A stretch of DNA of 64,000 nt from Piper betle (Eukaryota; Streptophyta; Magnoliopsida; Piperales; Piperaceae), in NCBI GenBank assembly GCA_033002965.1, contig JAURVB010013895.1:1-64000 (forward strand), given 5' to 3'. Of this stretch, positions 21,146 to 34,285 are shown piece by piece (the first letter of the stretch is position 1; each line of letters begins with the position of its first letter). A program made the position numbers and the translations under genes. The notes under the pieces are model-generated. The model was not told the origin of the DNA, made no database searches, and worked only from the letters and a program-made list of their open reading frames with translations.

Positions 21146-24114
21146 TATAACACCCCAAATCCGATTCATGCTCGTGAACCGAACTGGTATATTACAGGCC
21201 CTGGTAAGATCGGCTAACCCAAACTTAACTCATACGGATCCAATCTCGGCGTCTTAAGATGAAGATATTACTCGTCACGCATGGATGAATGCACAAAATC
21301 CTAACATGATACTACATGGATGACATGCAAACTCAAATTACACACCATCACAATTACGATTAAAATCAATAAAAATTCTAAAATAAAACGGACAGAGTTT
21401 CCCCTAAAAGTGCAATTAGGGTCCACCCTGTCAAAATACTATATATAACCATATATATAAACATGTTTCTATATATCACACAATTTCATTCACACAATCT
21501 AATATACTAGTTTACTTACTCTGAAGCTTGGGTCTCAACCCATCACACTCTGTTGCTGCGATCTACTCATGTTTCACATTCTATCATGTCTTAATATGTA
21601 ATCATGTCACATCATCATGTCTCAAGCATTTAATCATACCATGCACTATATAATAACATCATAAACACAATATCAAACATTCAATCAACTGACATGTGTG
21701 TAAGCGACAGACCTTATTGCTCCTCCATCCCAGCTGGCTCCATCCATCTCGTGATTATCACCTACATATAGTATAAAAACATGTCAGTAACAAGCGTTAC
21801 TGGTCCGAAAAATAAAATAACTATAACAAACTGGCTATGAGAGCAAACTCTCATATGAAAGAAAACATCATATATTCCACGTGAACACTCTGAAGGGCAC
21901 TACTGAGGAGCCACTGGGCTGCAGACCCGGTAGCATCCCGAACTTACTGATCTGCTGCTGTACTGTGCCGCTCTCGACACTTTCTTACTTCAGTACTTCT
22001 CGTGAAACTCTAATCCTAAGCCCTCTCCTTACCTCCATATTTCTCCTGGCCTTGAGCACGAAGGCCGAGTACTCTCAGGCAGTCGCCTTTAGTACCCTTT
22101 GAACCACAAGTCCGGACATGCGCTGTACTAAACAGTACCCGTAAACCTCCACGTTCTCCGGGTGTGAGGAACTCAAACGCGGAGTTGTCAGGATCCCTCG
22201 GGAATGGAACAGTCCGCTGGCACTAATCCAGAGCCCGCTTTGACTGTCACGGCATCCGCTGCATGGTACGTGCAGTCGGTTTCTCCATCTCTCGTCTCAC
22301 TGAAAACGCGAAAACTACTATATATATAGGGTTGGGGAGGGATTATATAATAGGCCCGAAGGCAACTTGTGGTGGATCTTGTTTTCAAAATCATCCTCGA
22401 GGGATCTCATCCTCGAGGGGTTATTAATCCGGAAAACTGTTCGGTTAAATGGCCCGAGTTAAGTGGGATCCGATAAAACGCCACTTAACCCGTCCTGCAG
22501 ATAATAAAATAAACATACAATAGAAGAGCGTAAAACATAGACGAGTCCTAAACGGACCTGGTAGAAGCTCCAAGCGTGTCATCATCGCCTAGGCGGCGAG
22601 CTCCTACTCCGTACCTACACATCAAAACTAAATACTAACGCCCGCTAACTAAATGATGAATCAAACTTATTATGATCAAACACACTCACAACACAACATC
22701 AACCATAACAATCAACAATTATATAATAAGTATGAAAGTAATTCTAACTTCCTATTCATACCAATCTTATTCGTGTTTTTCTAAGTTATGTCGTAATCAC
22801 TTATCATGCTCTCATTCACACTTAATCTCATCATGCAACTCATCGTTTCATCCATAATTGAGCATTAATCACATCAATAAATCAACCCTAGCATATTGTG
22901 CTAACAGTCATCAAGTTTAAATTATAAATTCGGAGGTAATTATAACTCGCGTCGTCGGCAATCGGCGACGGCTAGGGTTCCGTCGCGTATCTCGGAGCTC
23001 ACGTTCGGCGCTCGTCGGCGTCCAAAGTTCTATCGGGATCGACTAGATGAGCTCCATGGAAGATCTGACGAATTCTAGCAAATCCGGTTTTCTGGCAGGT
23101 TCCAGCGGTTTTCTGGCAGACTTCCAGTAGTTTTCTGGCAGCTTTGGCGACAACCGTTGGCTGCGTCCACTGGCTGGAAAGCAATGGTATTGGGTACCAT
23201 TGGAACCGGCTCGGCGAGCCCGACGCGTCTACGAGTGTCGACATGGTCGGTGGAGGTGGCGCCTCGCCAGAAAATGGCTAAAACAGGGCCGGCGGCGATG
23301 GGTTGCTAGATCCGGCCGGTCTGGGTGGCGATGGCCTCTGCTCCGGTCGGGGGCGTCACTGGGTAGTTGAGGGTGTTGAATCTAACAGCTGGATCGCAGT
23401 GGCGACGGTCGCCAGCGGCGCGAACAACGAGGCAAGCACAACCCGGGCGCGGCGCTAGGTGCAGCGATTCCGGCATCGCAATGGCCAGACAGTGGCTGGG
23501 GTTAGTCGGGGTGGCACAGCAACACCGCAGTAAGGCTAGGCGGTGACGATCGGTGACCGGGCGACATTGACAATGGTGGCAGCGACACTGCATGGGGGCG
23601 GCTTCGGGGCAAGGGTTTGGAGAAGAAAACGTTGGGAGGGAAGAAAAGGGCTGGTGGCAAACTTGTAAAGATTACTTGACTCGTCTCCGGCTCGAGTCAA
23701 GAATAATAATTAAGTCGCCGTAAATCCTTAAAAAATTCCATAAAAATCGAGAAAAATCCTGTAAAATCAAACAAACACCAAAACATCACAATGATATGCT
23801 CTAGAACTATCAACCCATCCAAACTGCCCGTAACGTGTCCTAACGCGGTGAACGACTTAAAACTAATTCTACAATCCACTATATATAAAAATAAAAAAAG
23901 TAACTAGCATACTCTCATATATCTGATAACTCATTTTGTTCTGATGTGTTCATGACGTTATCATCATATACTTGGGTACGCATGACCCTCATAGCTCATA
24001 CACGCGACTTGCGTCGGCTCAGTACACGTGTTTTGAATCTGACTCAACTCAAAACTAACGGTCGAACCGACCACTTCTGAATATAAAACCCTGACTCGAG
24101 TTGTGGGTTTTACA
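21146..24114 (-). repeat. 3' LTR of the outer element (copy C)
   Basis: 2969 bp in minus orientation. It ends on the plus strand in GGGTTTTACA (24114). At the left it starts TATAACACCCC, where the family has TGTAACACCCC, so the terminal TG has mutated to TA. The internal landmarks match the other copies. Confidence 0.9.
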
Positions 24115-26453
24115 ATCTTCCCTCCTTATAAAAATTTCGTCCTCGAAATTTCAACTCAAGGAGGTTCTACTGAAACTAGTTCCCGGAAGTTGGAAAAACA
24201 CATCAATCATATCCTCTACTGCTTCCACAATCTTATACATCCTCACTGACTGTAATGGTGCCAATGTGGCGAGTCCTGCTTGTGATGCTAACCACCTCAA
24301 ACATTCTGGATTCTATACTTCCTGTGTCTGTTTTGACATTATCATCATCCTTATCTTCTGTCCTGATCCTTACTGTGGTCTATGCCTGTTTTGAGATTAC
24401 CATCATGATTCTCTTCTATTCTGATCCCTAGGTCACCCCTAAGGGCCTACTGGGTTGGTCAAGCAGATACTTTAGAGTATCGCAAGGTTTTAATGTGAGC
24501 TATGTCTGGGAAAACTACATCGAAGGTTAGGTCTACCTACTAGCATCTACCCATCTCTCTAAACCTCATCTGTGTGAAAAGTAAACTACATGTACTCTCA
24601 GAAAACTCTATCCTAAGTCCTACAACCAACCTAAAGTGTGCTAAAAGTCTCCTGCTAGGTCGAGTGTATAAACTAATGAGCTGCATGGCTCACTATCACC
24701 AGTCTAGATCCAACTCTCAAGTGTCCCTATATAAGGAACTGGACCGCTCACTGGGTCCTAGTTGACTCGGTCCTGAGCCAAATATCTCACTCTATTCTAT
24801 AAGAGAATAAGGATAGCGGCTATGTCTCTACTACATACTACGGCTTGGGTGACTATCTATACAACCACTAACTACTGCTGAAAGGAGGCTAGAACACCTG
24901 TACATACACAGTGTGTCTCATGGAGTATGATAACATACTCTGCATGGTTTGTAAAGCCTACATCTATTCTGTGGGATGTGCTCTGGTCAATGTATACTCA
25001 TCTCAATCATCTAGATAAACTGATAGTAGAACTGATACATACAAGAGGTGAGTAGAAATTCTCAATTGAAAATTCCACTCTGTCTAACATCTCTAGGTTA
25101 TAGGGAAGGAGGCTAAGCCTTGTAGAAATATGGTCACACTGCTCAAGAACTCTCAATGGGTGCTACCTCATTCTCACATGTGGTGTCTGACGTCAGGTAA
25201 ACGAGGGAATCCACTAGGTTAAGAAAAGCCTGCTACATAGGTATCACTCTGATCTATGGTAAGGTCTAGGTATCATACAAATGGCAAGGGAGATGAAATC
25301 CCTATGTAGCGTACTGAGTGAGCAAAATATCAGTAGGTCTATGGACTTGTCTCTAAGATCACCATGATCCACTATGCCACAGGAGATCAGGCTGTGGAAC
25401 AGTCAATCAATGACAAATCTTAGAAACAGCTCCTAAGTGGTTCTAGTTCAATCAGCTAACAGTACGTACATGTTTCTTGATACTGTACTAGTCACGCACT
25501 TTTAAACGGGCGGGGTTCAAATGACCCAAAGAACCACTGTCTCCCCTCAAGTCTACAGGGACTCATAATGAGGTTCGACACGTGTCTCGTCCACTCTTCA
25601 GTGGTGTGTGACCTGCCATCCCGTACCGATTTGTAATACTAATCATGACCCACATGACTACTACCACTGTGGTAGACTCTCAAGCAAGGCTATCAATGAA
25701 GATGAGCATACATTGATATCACTCTGTCTGGTAAGCATGGCCTGTTCTGTCTGAAGTCTCTGTCTACATCGCTCTCATGCTGGGGTAGAATCCTCATCGG
25801 ACGATCGGTCTGCAACATCTACTTACACTGTAAACCCTAATCAGTGTCATGAGGGTACCTCTATCCTCAGGGTAAGGCTCAACCCTATGGTTCAAGGTGA
25901 GAACCTAATCGTGCTGGCGAAACACAAGGGAATCACTATCCTTCTAAAGGACACTTCATCACTAACCTTCTATCTATGCCCAATCCTCTAATACAAGTCT
26001 AACTCCTATCACTGGTGGCCCATAGCTAAATAGGTCAAACTGTGTGTATGACCACCTACTAACTGTCTAATCTGTGTATACTAGTTGTGGCCCATGCATG
26101 TATTATCATGCAATTTATATAATTTGATCATTATGACTGTCCCATCTAGAAGTCATACTGTCATGTTCCTTGATTCTGTCCATGCGCATCCCTATGAGAC
26201 TGTCACTAACGGTGTCTAATGCGTTTATCTTGCAATATTCATCTGACCCAAGGGCGTCAGGTCAAAACACTGATTGCAAGAGGGCTTGTGAAGTCGGATC
26301 CTATGCCATCTCCTCAAAATAACCTCTATTTTCCAAACTCTTCTATATTCTGCTAATCCCATTGTATTTATATCTTGTTCCTCAAATTTTGGTCCTACTA
26401 ACATCTAACTAATCTACTCGGTCGGCAGATGAGCAACACACGGATGGCAGTAG
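24115..26453 (-). other. Internal region of the outer element, 3' part
   Basis: Non-coding as far as I can see. It is the reverse complement, with substitutions, of 28930-31178 in the inner element. Examples are CTGTAAACCCTAATCAGTG near 25831 against CTGATTAGGGTTTACAG near 29535, and CTGTCTCCCCTCAAGTCTAC against 29784. It stops at 26453 inside the tandem array, where the inner element begins. Confidence 0.85.
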
Positions 26454-28163
26454 TGTAAAACCCACAATTCGAGTTAGGGTTTTATATTTAGAACCGGTTG
26501 GTTCGACCGTTATTTTCGAGTCGAGTCAGTTTCAAAACACGTGTAATGAGCCAACGCCGGTCTCGTGTATGAGCCATGAGGGTCATGTCTACCCAAGTAT
26601 ATGATAATAACATCATGAACACAGCAGAAAAAATGAGTTATCAGAATATATGAGAGTATGCAGTTCATTTTTTTATTATGATATATAATGGATCGAAGAA
26701 TTAGTTTTAGGTCGTTTACTGCATTAGGACGCGTTACGGGCATTTTGGGTGGATTGATAATTCTAAAGCATATCATTATGATTTTTTGTGTTGTTTGATT
26801 TTGTGGGATTTTTCCCAAATTTTTTGGAATTTTTTGTGACTTAAATATTATTTTGACTCGAGTCGGAGACGAGTCAAGAAATATTTACGAGTTTGCCACC
26901 ACACACCCCCGACCTTTCCTTCTTTTCTTCCCCAAACCCTCGCCCGACGCCGCCCTTGTGCGCATCGCCGCCACAGCTGCCGGCGCCGACCGGCCGCCGA
27001 TAGTCATCACCGAGCCCTGCGACGACGTTACCGTGCTGCCCGGACCAGGTCCGGCCCCCATCGGACCGCCACGCCGCGACACCGCGCCCGCGTTGCGCTT
27101 TGTCGCCGATTCCACCACCGGCGACCATCGACACCATGATCAGGTGGTCGCCTCAGCACCCTCGACCACCCAGTGACCCTTCCTGACCGGAGCGGAGGCC
27201 GTCGCCGCTGTGGCCGGACGGATCTAGCCACCATCACCGCAGCCTCTGTTTTAGCCATTTTCCGGTGAGCCACCGCCTCGGACAACCATGTTGACGTCGT
27301 GGATGTGTCGGGCTCGCCGAGCCGGTTCCAATGGTACCCTATATGACCCCTATCCAGCTAGTAGACGCCGCCGGCAATTGTCTCCGGAAAACCGCCAGAA
27401 CCCGCCAGAAAATTGGGTTCACTGGAATATGCCGGATCTTCTGAGGAGTTCATCCAGTCGATCCCGAATTTGAGCTTCGAGACGTGCGACGGAACCCTAA
27501 CCGTCGCCGATTGCCGATGACATGAGGTATAATTACCTCCGAATTTATAATTTAAACTTGATGATTGTTAGCACAACATGCTATGGTTGGTTTATTGATG
27601 TGATTAATGTTTAATGATGGATGAAACGATGAGTTGCATGATGAGATTAAGTGTGAATGAAGAGTAAGTGATCTAATGAGGTAGATCGAGTTGAAACATG
27701 ATAAGTGACCACGATGTAATTTAAAAAAGCACAATAAAATTGGTATGAATAGGATGAGTTAGACTGTTGATGGATGTTATTCTTATTGGGTGATGTTTAT
27801 TGAGTTTGATGCATCATTTAGTTAGCGGGCGTTATTATTTAATTTTGATGTGTAGGTACGGAGTAGGAACTCGCCGCCTAGGTGCGATGACACGCTTGAA
27901 GCTTCTACCAGGTCCGTTTAGGACTCGACTCTGTTTTATGTCATTCTATTGTATGTTTATCTTATCATTTGAAGGACAGGTTAAGTGGCATTTTATTGGG
28001 TCCCACTTAACTCGGGCCATCTAGCCGAACAGATTTCCGAATTAATAACCCCTTGAGGATGAGATCCCTCGAGGATGATTTCGAAAACAAGATCCACCAC
28101 AAGTTGCCTTCGGGCCTATTATATAAATCCCTACCCAGGCCTATTATATAAATCCCTACCCAG
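26454..28163 (+). repeat. Truncated 5' LTR of the inner element (copy D)
   Basis: Starts TGTAAAACCCAC and follows the family through to the promoter region, then breaks off. A 25-bp unit containing the TATATAAAT box is present twice in tandem (28114-28138 and 28139-28163). The sequence jumps to internal sequence straight after the second copy. By comparison with the 3' LTR about 1.15 kb of LTR is missing, and by comparison with the outer element about 0.6 kb of internal sequence is missing too. Confidence 0.85.
28114..28163 (+). promoter_or_regulatory. Duplicated TATA-box region of the LTR promoter
   Basis: GCCTATTATATAAATCCC occurs twice, 25 bp apart. The single-copy version is at 32926-32943 in the 3' LTR and near 49620 in the 47.9-kb solo LTR. 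Its place in the LTR, conserved between copies and upstream of the presumed R region, suggests it is the element's core promoter. Confidence 0.5.
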
Positions 28164-31100
28164 GTGTTCATGTCTTGCATGTCACCACGTTAGTCCTGTT
28201 TCCATGGGACATAGTGTATATGATGAGAGTTGTGCAGACGACTTGAGATGGACCACTTCCAGAAGATAGTGATGAATGATGATGAGTAGCGAGGGGGATC
28301 GATAGTCTAATAAGCACTTCACTGCATCCTCCTCTTCCACTAGTTTATGACCTACGGGCAGTAGTTTTAGCTTCACTTTGCCAGACATAGGTTTCGATAT
28401 GATAAGAAAAAGATTAGGACCACTATTGCTTACGAGATCAGATAATTAATAGGATTCCACCAGAGATAACCAGACCAGTGATTGCCGTTTGAGGGCCAGT
28501 CAACACTGATGAAAGCAGCCACTCAGATTGTAGGAGATTTGAGTGGGTTTGGCATAGGTTTACCATCATATGTGTTAGCACCATGATCCAAACCCTTCCG
28601 GATCAGACACGCATGATTGGACAACCTAAGCAGAGTTGTTAGCAACCACGTCTAGGGAGACATATAAATGGAGGAAGACATGTCAGAGAAAATAGTGGAT
28701 TTAAGATGCATACGACCAAGATCAGATTTTTTAGCGCTTAGGTAGCACTATTGCCGATAGAGTTGCACAACCGCCGACCGAGTGCACAACCGCCGATCGA
28801 GTGCACAACCGCCGACCGAGTTGCACAACCGCCGACCGAGTTGCACGACCGCCGACCGAGTCACACAACCACCGCCGAGGTGCACAACCGCCGTCCGAGA
28901 TGCACTACCACCTACTGAAGATGCACTACCGCCGTCTGTTTATTGCTCATCCGCCGACCGATTAAATTAGTTAGATCTTAGTAGGACCAGAATTTGAGGA
29001 ACAAGATATAGCTACAATGGAAATTAGCAGAACAGAGAAGAGTTAGGAAAAGTGAAGTTATTTGGATGAGATAGCATAGGATTTGACTATACAGCTCTCT
29101 TGCAATCATTGTCTTGACCTGACACCTTTGGGTCAGATGTATATTGCAAGATGACCCCATTAGACATTGTAGTGATAATCTTGTAAGGATGTGCATGGAC
29201 AGAGTCAGAAACTATGACAATATGACCTCCAGATGGGATGGTCACAATGATCAGATTGTGCAGATTACATGATAGTACATCCATGGGCCACAACTAGCAT
29301 GCAATGATCAGATGGTTAGTAGATGATCACGTGCGTAGTTTAACCCATTTGGCGATGGGCCACTAGGCGATAGGAGTTTGACCTATACTAGTATTAGGCA
29401 TAGATAGAGGGTTAGTGAGGAAGGGTTTTTCAGAAGGATAGTAATTCCCTTGTGTTTCGCCAGCACGATTAGGTTCTCACCTTGAGACATAGGATTGAGC
29501 CTTGCCCTGAGTATAGAGCTACTTCTATGGTACTGATTAGGGTTTACAGTGCAGGTAGATGTTGCAGACCGATCTTTCGATGAGGATTTCACCCCAGGCC
29601 ATGCTGACTAGAGAGCGATACCAGTGTATGTTCATCTTCATTGATAGCTTTGCTTGAGAGTCTACCACAGCGGTAGTAGTCATGTGAGTCAAGATTAGTA
29701 CTACAAATCGGTACGGGATGGCAGGTCACACACCACTGAAGAGCGGACGAGACATGTGTTGAACCTCATTATGAGTTCCCGTAGACTTGAGGGGAGACAG
29801 TGGTTCTTTGGGTCGTTTGAACCCCGCCCGTTTAGAAGTGTGTGACTAGTACGGTATCAAGAAACACGTGCCTACTATTAGCTGATTGAACTAGGGCCAC
29901 TTAGGAGCCGTTTCTTAGATTCGTCATTGATTGACTATTCCACAGACTGATCACCTGTGGCGTAGTAAATCGTGGTGATCTTAGAGACAAGTCCATAGAC
30001 CTACCGATATTTTGGCCACCTAGTATGCTACATAGGGATTTCAGCCTCCTTGCCCTTTACACGATACCTTAACCTTATCATAGATCAGAGTGACACACCT
30101 ATGTAGCTGGGTTTTCTTAGCCTAGTGGATTCCCCATTTACTTAACGTCAGATACCACATGTGAGGATGAGATGTCACATTGAGAGTTCTTGAGCAGTGT
30201 GACTTGATTTCCACTAGATTTAGCCTCCCTTCCTATACCTAGAGATGTCAGATAGAGTGGAGTTTTCACTTGAGGATTTCCAATCACCCCTTTGTATGTA
30301 TCAGTTCTACTATCAGTTGTCCAGATTATTGAGATGAGTATACATTGACCAGAGTACGTCACAGACCAGATGCGGATTCTCCAGCCCCATGCAAAGTATG
30401 TCATCATACTCCTTGAGACACGCTGTGTATGTACAGGTGTTCTCGCCTCCCTTCAGTAGTAGTTAGTGGCTGTGTAGATAGTCACCTGAGCCATAGTATG
30501 CAGTAGAGTCATAGTAGCTATCCTTGTTCTCTTATAGAACAGAGTGAGATACTGGACTCAGGACCGAGTCAACTAGGACCTCGTGAGCGGTCCAGTTCCT
30601 TATACAGGGACACTTGAGAGTTGGATCTAGACTGGTGATAGTGAGCCGAGCAGCTCATTAACCTATACATCGTACCTAGTAGGAAACTCATAGCACACTC
30701 TAGGATGGTTGTAGAACCTAGGAATGGAGTTTCCCGAGGGTACATGTAGGTGACATTTCACAGATGAGGATTAGAGGGACATAGGTAGATACTAGTAGGT
30801 AGGTCTTGCCCTCGACGTAGTCTTCCTAGATATAGCTCAGCGTAGCACCTTACGGTACTCTAGAGTATCTTGCTTGACCAACCCAATAGGCCCTTAGGGG
30901 TGACCTAGGGTTTTTCTGCCGAGTTAGCAGTAGGGATCAGAACAGAAGAGAAGGATGATGGTCATGTCAGAACAGGCACAAATAGCTTAGAAATAGAATG
31001 TTGATATTGACAGGATTATAAGCAGAACCCGCCATAACAGCACAGCTACAATGAGGATTTATATGACTATCGAAGAGTAGAGGATACAACTGGTGTGTAT

Positions 31101-31178
31101 CTAGCTTCCAGGTAGTAGTTCAGCAGAACCTCCTTGAGTTAAAATTTCGAGGACGAAATTTTTATAAGGAGAGAAGAT
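28164..31178 (+). other. Internal region of the inner element
   Basis: No long frame and no retrotransposon motif. Short frames on the minus strand at 28182-28388 and 29383-29592 are shared with the outer element, but the differences between the copies fall as often on amino-acid-changing sites as on silent ones. The right end carries the purine tract ATAAGGAGAGAAGAT (31164-31178), directly before the 3' LTR. Confidence 0.8.
28757..28941 (+). repeat. Tandem array of ~20-bp units in the inner element
   Basis: About nine units of AGTTGCACAACCGCCGACCG, varying between 19 and 21 bp, degenerating rightward to AGATGCACTACCACCTACTG. The unit is GC-rich compared with its surroundings. The corresponding array of the outer element is the insertion target of the inner element. 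Confidence 0.9.
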
Positions 31179-34103
31179 TGTAAAACCCACGATTCGAGTC
31201 AGGGTTTTATATTCAGAACCAGTCGGTTCGACCGTTATTTTCGAGTTGAGTCAGTTTCAGAACACGTGTACTGAGCCGACGCCGGTCTCGTGTATGAGCC
31301 ATGAGGGTCATGTGTACCCAAGTATATGATGATAACGTCATGAACACAGCAGAAAAGAATGAGTTATCAGAATATATGAGAGCTATGCAGTTCATTTTTT
31401 TTATTATGATATATAATGGATCGTAGAATTAGTTTTAGGTCGTTTACCGCGTTAGGACGCGTTACGGGCATTTTGGGTGGGTTGATAGTTCTAGAGCATA
31501 TCATTATGATGTTTTTGTGTTGTTTGATTTTATGGGATTTTTCCCAAATTTTTTTGGAATTTTTTTACGACTTAAATATTATTCTTGACTCGAGTCGGAG
31601 ACGAGTCAAGTAATATTTACGAGTTTACCACCACACACACCCTCCGACTTTTCCTTCTTTTCTTCCCCAAACCCTTACCGCGATGCCGCCCTTGTGCGCG
31701 TCGCCGCCCGGCTGCCTATAGTCACCGCCTAGCCCTACGACGACGTTGCTGTGCTGCCCCGACCAGGTCCGGCCCCCTTCGGACTGCCGCAACACGAGGA
31801 AGCCACGCTGCGACGCCGCGCCCGCGTTGCGCTTCGTCGCCGATTCTGCCGCCGGCGACCATCGCCACCACGATCAGGTGGTCGCCTCAGCACCCTCAAC
31901 CACCCAGTGACCCTTCCTGATCGGAGCGGAGGCCATCGCCGCCGTGGCCGGCCGGATCTAGCCACCATCACCGCAGCCTTTGTTTTAGCCATTTTCCGGC
32001 GAGCCACCACCTCGGCCGACCATGTCGACATCGTGGATGTGTCGGGCTCGCCGAGTCGGTTCCAATGGTACCCTATATGACCCCTATCCAGCTAGTAGAC
32101 GCCGTCGGCAATTGTCGCCGGAAAACCACTGGAAGCTGCCGGAAAATCCCCATAACCCGCCGAAAAATCGGGTTCGCTGGAATTTGCCGGATCTTCCGAG
32201 GAGTTCATCCAGTCGATCCCGATCGAATGTCGGATGCCGATGAGCGCCGAATTTGAGCTCCGAGACGCGCGACGGAACCCTAGCCGTCGCTGATTGCCGA
32301 TGACGTGAGGTATAATTACCTCCGAATTTATAATTTAAACTTGATGATTGTTAGCACAGCATGCTAGGGTTGGTTTATTGATGTGATTAATGTTTAATGA
32401 TGGATGAAACGATGAGTTGCATGATGAGATTAAGTGTGAATGAAGAGTAAGTGATCTAATGAGGTAGATCGAGTCGGAACATGATAAGTGACCACGATGT
32501 AACTTAGAAAAGCACAATAAAATTGGTATGAATAGGATGAGTTAGAATTACTTTCATATTTATGATTACTTGACTGTTGATGGATGTTATTCGTATTGTG
32601 TGATGTTTGTTGAGTTTGATGCATCATTTAGTTAGCGGGCGTTAGTATTTAGTTTTGATGTGTAGGTACGGAGTAGGAGCTCGCCGCCTAGGCGCGATGA
32701 CACGCTTGGAGCTTCTACCAGGTCCGTTTAGGACTCGACTCTGTTTTATGTCATTTCTATTGTATGTTTATCTTATCATTTGCAGGACGGGTTAAGTGGC
32801 GTTTTATTGGATCCCACTTAACTCGGGCCATCTAGCCGAACAGATTTCTGGATTAATAACCCCTCGAGGATGAGATCCCTCGAGGATGATTTCAAAAACA
32901 AGATCCACCACAAGTTGCCTTCGGGCCTATTATATAAATCCCTACCCAGCCCTATATATATATATATATGTAGTTTTCGCATTTTTAGTGAGATGAGAGA
33001 TGGAGAAATCGACTGCACGTACCATGCAGAGGATGCCGTGACAGTCAAACCGGGCTCTGGATTAGTGCCAGTGGACTGTTCCATTCCCGAGGGATCCTGA
33101 CAACTCCGCGTTTGAGTTCCTCACACCCGGAGAACGTGGAGGTTTACGGGTACTGTTTAGTACAACGCATGTCCAGACTTGTGGTTCAATAGGGTACTAA
33201 AGGCGACTGCCTGAGAGTACTCGGCCTTCGTGCTCAAGGCCAAGAGAAATATGGAGGTAAGGAGAGGGCTTAGGATAAAGTTTCACGAGAAGTACTGAAA
33301 AAGAAGTGCTGAGAGCGGCACAGTACCAGACAGCAGATCAGTAAGTTCGGGATGCTACCGGGTCTGCAGCCCAGTGGCTCCTCAGTAGTGCCCTTCAGAG
33401 TGTTCACGTGGAGTATATGATGTTTTCTTTCATATGAGAGTTTGCTCTCATAGCCAGCTTGTTATAGTTATTTTATTTTCTGGACCAATAACACTTGTTA
33501 TTGACGTGTTTTTATACTATATGTAGGTAATAATCACGAGTTGGAGGAGCTAGCTTGGACGAAGGAGCAATAAGGTCTTCTGCACACACACATTGGGTGA
33601 TTGAATGTTTAATGTTTTGTTTATGATGTTATTTTATAAACATGCTATGATTAAATATTTGAGGCATGACAATGACATGAAATGAAATGATCAGAGTAGC
33701 GCAGCAAAAGTGTGATGGGTTAGGACCCAAAGTTCAGAGAATGATGAATATAGTAGATTAGAAGTCTGTGTGACTGCTATTGTTGCTATGTGTATATATG
33801 TTTGAATATATGATTTTGATAGGGTGGCCCTAATTGCATTTTTAGGGGAAATTCTGTGCCTTTCGTTTTAGAATTTTTACTAATTTTGATTGTAATTGTG
33901 TTGGTGTGAAAATTGGTTGCATGTCATCCATGTAGTATCCTATTAGGGTTTTATGCATTCATACATACATATAGCAAGTTGGATTTTCATCTTAAGAGGC
34001 TGAGATTGGATCCGCACGAGTTAGGTTCGGGTTAGCCGACCTAACCGGGGCCTGTAACATGCCGGTTTGGTTCACGAGTGTGAACCGGATTTGGGGTGTT
34101 ACA
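31179..34103 (+). repeat. 3' LTR of the inner element (copy E)
   Basis: 2925 bp, TGTAAAACCCACG...GGGGTGTTACA. A conserved TATATAAAT box lies at 32931-32939 with a TA tract just after it. Arginine- and proline-rich frames in the GC-rich part (about 31630-32250) are a consequence of base composition and are not called as genes. Confidence 0.92.
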
Positions 34104-34285
34104 AGTAGTGCATCTTCGGCAGTGGTTGTGTGACTCAGTCGGCGGTTGTGCAACTCAGTCGGCAGTTGTGCAACTTGGTCGGTGGTTGTGCAACTCGGTC
34201 GGCGGTTGTGCACTCGGTCCGCGGTTGTGCACTCGGTCAGCGGTGGTGCACTTGGTCGGTGGTTGCGCAACTCTATCGGCCACAA
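34104..34285 (-). repeat. Remaining tandem array of the outer element
   Basis: About nine units, on the plus strand GGTTGTGCAACTCGGTCGGC-type, which is the inverted equivalent of the inner element's array. The first five bases (AGTAG) are the right copy of the inner element's target duplication. Confidence 0.9.

Larger units (their letters stand above)
26454..34103 (+). mobile_element. Inner LTR retrotransposon of the same family, inserted head-to-head
   Basis: A 7650-bp plus-strand element flanked by a perfect 5-bp target duplication, AGTAG (26449-26453 and 34104-34108). Its 5' LTR (26454-28163) is truncated and joined directly to internal sequence. The primer-binding site is therefore gone, and the copy could not be reverse-transcribed in the normal way. 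The internal region is 28164-31178 and the complete 3' LTR is 31179-34103. It inserted into the ~20-bp tandem array of the outer element, in the opposite orientation. It encodes no recognisable retrotransposon protein. Confidence 0.9.

Noticed and set aside
28757..28941. CRISPR-like array
   Set aside because: The units are contiguous 19-21-bp tandem repeats with no unique spacers, within a plant retrotransposon.
28182..29592. Minus-strand short ORFs shared by the inner and outer elements (LPVGHKLVEE region and NLIVLAKHKGITILL region)
   Set aside because: An antisense gene was considered, as some plant LTR elements have one. Comparing the copies by eye, amino-acid-changing differences are as common as silent ones, and one copy is frameshifted upstream. 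Two copies are too few to claim selection.
31585..32256. Arg/Pro-rich frames in the LTR GC-rich part, also in the other LTR copies (about 780-1230, 10750-11090, 23000-23590, 26850-27480, 37550-38060, 48270-49030 and 57280-57740)
   Set aside because: The frames are not conserved between LTR copies and lie on either strand; they reflect GC-rich LTR composition.
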